A DNA stretch of 8,114 nucleotides from CAYTZH01 sp964442285 (GTDB lineage: Bacteria > Myxococcota_A > UBA9160 > JAFDET01): positions 1 through 8,114 of the forward strand of contig CAYTZH010000087.1 in assembly GCA_964442285.1 (NCBI GenBank), read 5' to 3'. Shown piece after piece: positions 6,718 to 8,114 of the stretch. A program made the translations under genes and the position numbers. Position 1 is the first letter of the stretch; each line of letters starts with the position of its first letter. Under the pieces are notes generated by a model. It was not told where the DNA came from and searched no databases. It saw nothing but the letters and a program-made list of their open reading frames with translations.

Positions 6718-7104
6718 CCATCGGGCTGCTGCCGACGCGGCCCCACGGCATCCCTTGCCGCGGGCCACTCGACGGCCCGTAGCCTGGCCTGGCGAGGGCG
6801 TGGGATCCTCACCGGGCGGCGACGCGTCGCCGCCCTCTTCCTGACCAGAATTTCCACGCAGAAACAGCTGCTTTCGAGCCTATAGGAAGAACATGTCCCG
6901 TTCTCTGCTCCACGTTCGATGCCTCGATGCTGTGTCAATCAGAGAGCTGAAAGGGCCAGGCCCCGCTCCGGGGCGATCTCAAGCCCCGCGCTGTCCCACC
7001 GACCAGCACGGGGTGCGTGCCCAGCTGGCCGCCGCTCCGCCGGACGATCGCCAGGCGCGCAGGTGCCCCAAGGGAGAGAGATGAGGCGGCGCGGGACGGC
7101 ACCG
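6718..7104. other. Upstream region between the exported-protein gene and the transposase remnant
   Basis: No gene is supported here. The stretch 6841-6895 is relatively AT-rich, with TATAGG at 6881-6886, and could hold a promoter. A minus-strand TTGACA occurs at 6938-6933, but no good -10 lies 16-18 nt downstream, so no promoter is called. A 6-bp hairpin, GCCCCG/CGGGGC, is at 6960-6974. GTTC tetranucleotides occur at 6900-6903 and 6914-6917 (GAAC in the transposase direction), which is the kind of target used at the 3' end of IS91-family elements, so one of these may mark the old element boundary. Confidence 0.4.
6814..6835. repeat. Perfect 22-bp palindrome (operator or bidirectional hairpin)
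   Basis: GGGCGGCGACG at 6814-6824 is followed without a gap by its exact reverse complement at 6825-6835. As RNA it would form a 9-bp stem with a CGCG tetraloop. In the plus direction it is followed by pyrimidine-rich CTCTTCC, slightly like an intrinsic terminator. It lies about 137 bp upstream of the exported-protein start, between that gene and the transposase remnant. It could be a dimeric regulator's operator, or an insulator against read-through. Confidence 0.5.
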
Positions 7105-8042
7105 TCAGGCGCCGACGTCCCACTCGGCCGAGGTGCTCTGGTCGAGCTCGAATCGCAACTCGTGGGGGTCGGTCGTTGCGGCGCCCATGGCTTCGGCAAC
7201 AGGACATGGATCCGGCGAGATGCCTGGACGGCTTGTAGCCAGCGGGGCGCGGGCGCATGGCCGCCGAGCCGGACGGCCCCGGGGCCAAGTCCGCCACTCG
7301 CGCCTTCGACCGACCGCGGCCGACCGGGCTCGCGCGCCTCCGGCCCGATCGCCTCGATGCCAGAAGCGGGGAACCACTCCGCACGAGCCGGTCTCTCCCG
7401 CTCGCGCAAGGAGCCAGCAGCCCGTGGCAGCGAACTCGTTGCGCCCGCGGCGGAGGGACCAGAGGAGCGAGGCGTTCGAGAAGCTCGTGGCGTTCCATCA
7501 GGGCGTGGGTGGTGCCGCCGCGCCAGCGGTCTCTTCAGGCGATACGCCAGGCGTCCATCGGGCAGAGCCTGGAGCCGACCCATCGCGATGGGCGGCCGGG
7601 CGACGTAGCGGCACAGTCGCCCGGGTGGCCGGCGGTCGCGCGCGGGCACCGCGACGTCGGCGTGCAGGGTCATCCCGCCCTCCCGCACGCAGCGCGTCGG
7701 AGGTCTGTCGACCACATCCTCCTCGGTGGGCTCGACCCGGCCGCCCAGCCGCCGCTGGCGCTGTTCCGCTTGCGGACCCGTCGCGATGCGCGACTGGATC
7801 GGTGCTGCCATCAGAGTGGCGATCAGCGGATCGGCTTCCGCCGCCTCCTGTTCCGAGCCGCCGTACTGCCTACCGCGCTCGATTGGCCGCAACACACGCC
7901 GATCGGTGGCCGCCATGACGCGGGCTACGTCTTCCCTTTCCGGCGGCGGCAGCGACAGGAACGGACCTGGCGAGTGATCGGGGCCCGCGTCGAGGCCGTC
8001 CAGCACCAGGCTGTGGAAGTGCGGGGAGAGGTTCAGCGGCGG
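7105..8042 (-). pseudogene. Decayed, 5'-truncated IS91-family HUH transposase
   Basis: The minus strand reads a degraded IS91-type rolling-circle transposase. The 5' part retains LNLSPHFHSLVLDG, with the His-Phe-His of the HUH nickase site at 8021-8013, then ADPLIATLMAAPIQSR, GGMTLHADVAVPARDR and LCRYVARPPIA. The Tyr at 7607-7605 probably corresponds to the catalytic tyrosine. After RLKR the frame shifts by one base near 7529 and continues as RWRGGTTHALMER, LLERLAPLVPPPR and GLLAPCA. Further on, alignment is only fragmentary. The place where the family has a Cys-Pro-Arg-Cys knuckle reads MRPRPAG (7258-7238), so both cysteines are lost. The natural C-terminus, ELRFELDQSTSAEWDVGA, is recovered in a third frame ending with TGA at 7105-7107. 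An in-frame TAG at 8043-8045 and the missing N-terminal zinc-binding domain show truncation. Several independent lesions mean it cannot make an active transposase. Confidence 0.82.
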
Positions 8043-8066
8043 CTAGGTCGAATAAGCGGGCGATCG

Positions 8067-8114
8067 TGTCGGCCCAAAGTACAGATGTCCGGTTCTCTCC
8101 AAAGTAGAAATGTC
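8067..8114. mobile_element. Probable left end of a second insertion sequence (partial)
   Basis: From TGTC at 8067 the sequence departs from the transposase-like sequence and carries repeated CCAAAGTA-N3-ATGTC units. Multiple subterminal direct repeats and TG...CA tips are known in IS21-type and some other integrase-like (rve) transposase elements. The assignment rests on this layout and recalled resemblance only. The element continues past the window edge and no transposase is visible. Confidence 0.45.
8074..8114 (+). repeat. Two 16-bp direct repeats, 25-bp period
   Basis: CCAAAGTACAGATGTC at 8074-8089 and CCAAAGTAGAAATGTC at 8099-8114 match at 14 of 16 positions and are separated by CGGTTCTCT. 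TGTC at 8067-8070 may be the end of a third, incomplete copy. The array may continue beyond the window. These are probably transposase-binding repeats of an insertion-sequence end. Confidence 0.75.

Noticed and set aside
6677..6751. Upstream ATG at 6751 as start of the exported protein
   Set aside because: It would put 25 Gly/Arg/Pro-rich residues before the signal peptide and leave the strong GGAGGT with 9-nt spacing before ATG 6676 unused.
6910..6938. Minus-strand TTGACA at 6938-6933 as a promoter for the exported-protein gene
   Set aside because: No acceptable -10 hexamer is found 16-18 nt downstream (ACGTGG at best).
6939..8006. A single intact 355-residue transposase gene starting at 8006
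   Set aside because: The GTG at 8006 lies after the essential HUH motif, and after about 7529 this frame loses family similarity, which continues in a different frame.
8074..8114. CRISPR array
   Set aside because: Only two 16-bp repeats with a 9-bp spacer, too short on both counts; the layout fits insertion-sequence terminal repeats better.
1..8114. tRNA, rRNA or other structured RNA genes
   Set aside because: No tRNA-like cloverleaf or rRNA-like sequence was recognised by eye on either strand; a covariance-model scan would be needed to exclude small RNAs.

Overview
The window comes from a very GC-rich bacterial genome with strongly G/C-ending codons. The secreted protein carries a C-terminal Cys + hydrophobic helix + Arg-cluster tail, and the regulator is a large multidomain signalling protein. 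Together these suggest a myxobacterium-like or other former deltaproteobacterial lineage. This is inferred from protein style, not from a marker gene.

Layout, left to right: (1) Bases 1-261 hold at most the last codons of a plus-strand gene (2-79, weak) and a GC-rich convergent gap with small hairpins. (2) Bases 262-3957, minus strand, encode one 1231-residue protein. It joins an OmpR/PhoB/CadC-type winged helix, a class III nucleotidyl cyclase domain, a STAND/AAA_16-type NTPase with clear Walker A and B motifs, and a long alpha-helical (TPR-like) tail. (3) Bases 3958-4879 are a gene-poor gap. It contains a 14-bp palindrome, an orphan plus-strand reading frame starting with a convincing signal peptide (from 4321), a 36-codon reading frame (4497-4607), and a perfect 14-bp-stem hairpin (4817-4855). 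The hairpin is positioned as the terminator of the next gene. (4) Bases 4880-6676, minus strand, encode a 598-residue exported, cysteine-containing protein with a thrombospondin type 3/EF-like Asp-rich calcium loop and a Myxo-CTERM-like tail. Its start is fixed by a strong Shine-Dalgarno sequence. (5) Bases 6677-7104 are its leader and upstream region, with a 7-bp hairpin near the ribosome binding site and a perfect 22-bp palindrome. (6) Bases 7105-8042, minus strand, are a decayed IS91-family HUH transposase: the HUH motif is readable, but there is a frameshift near 7529, mutated Zn-knuckle cysteines and a missing N-terminus. (7) Bases 8067-8114 carry two near-identical 16-bp direct repeats that run off the window, probably the left end of a second insertion sequence.

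The two intact genes point the same way but are separated by over 900 bp and a strong hairpin, so they are probably separate transcription units. The cyclase/STAND regulator looks like a one-component sensor-regulator. The exported protein is probably an envelope or surface protein of unknown function. The right quarter is an insertion-sequence graveyard, which suggests a variable region. The most unusual item is the winged helix-cyclase-STAND fusion, in which both canonical purine-selecting residues of the cyclase domain appear to be replaced.
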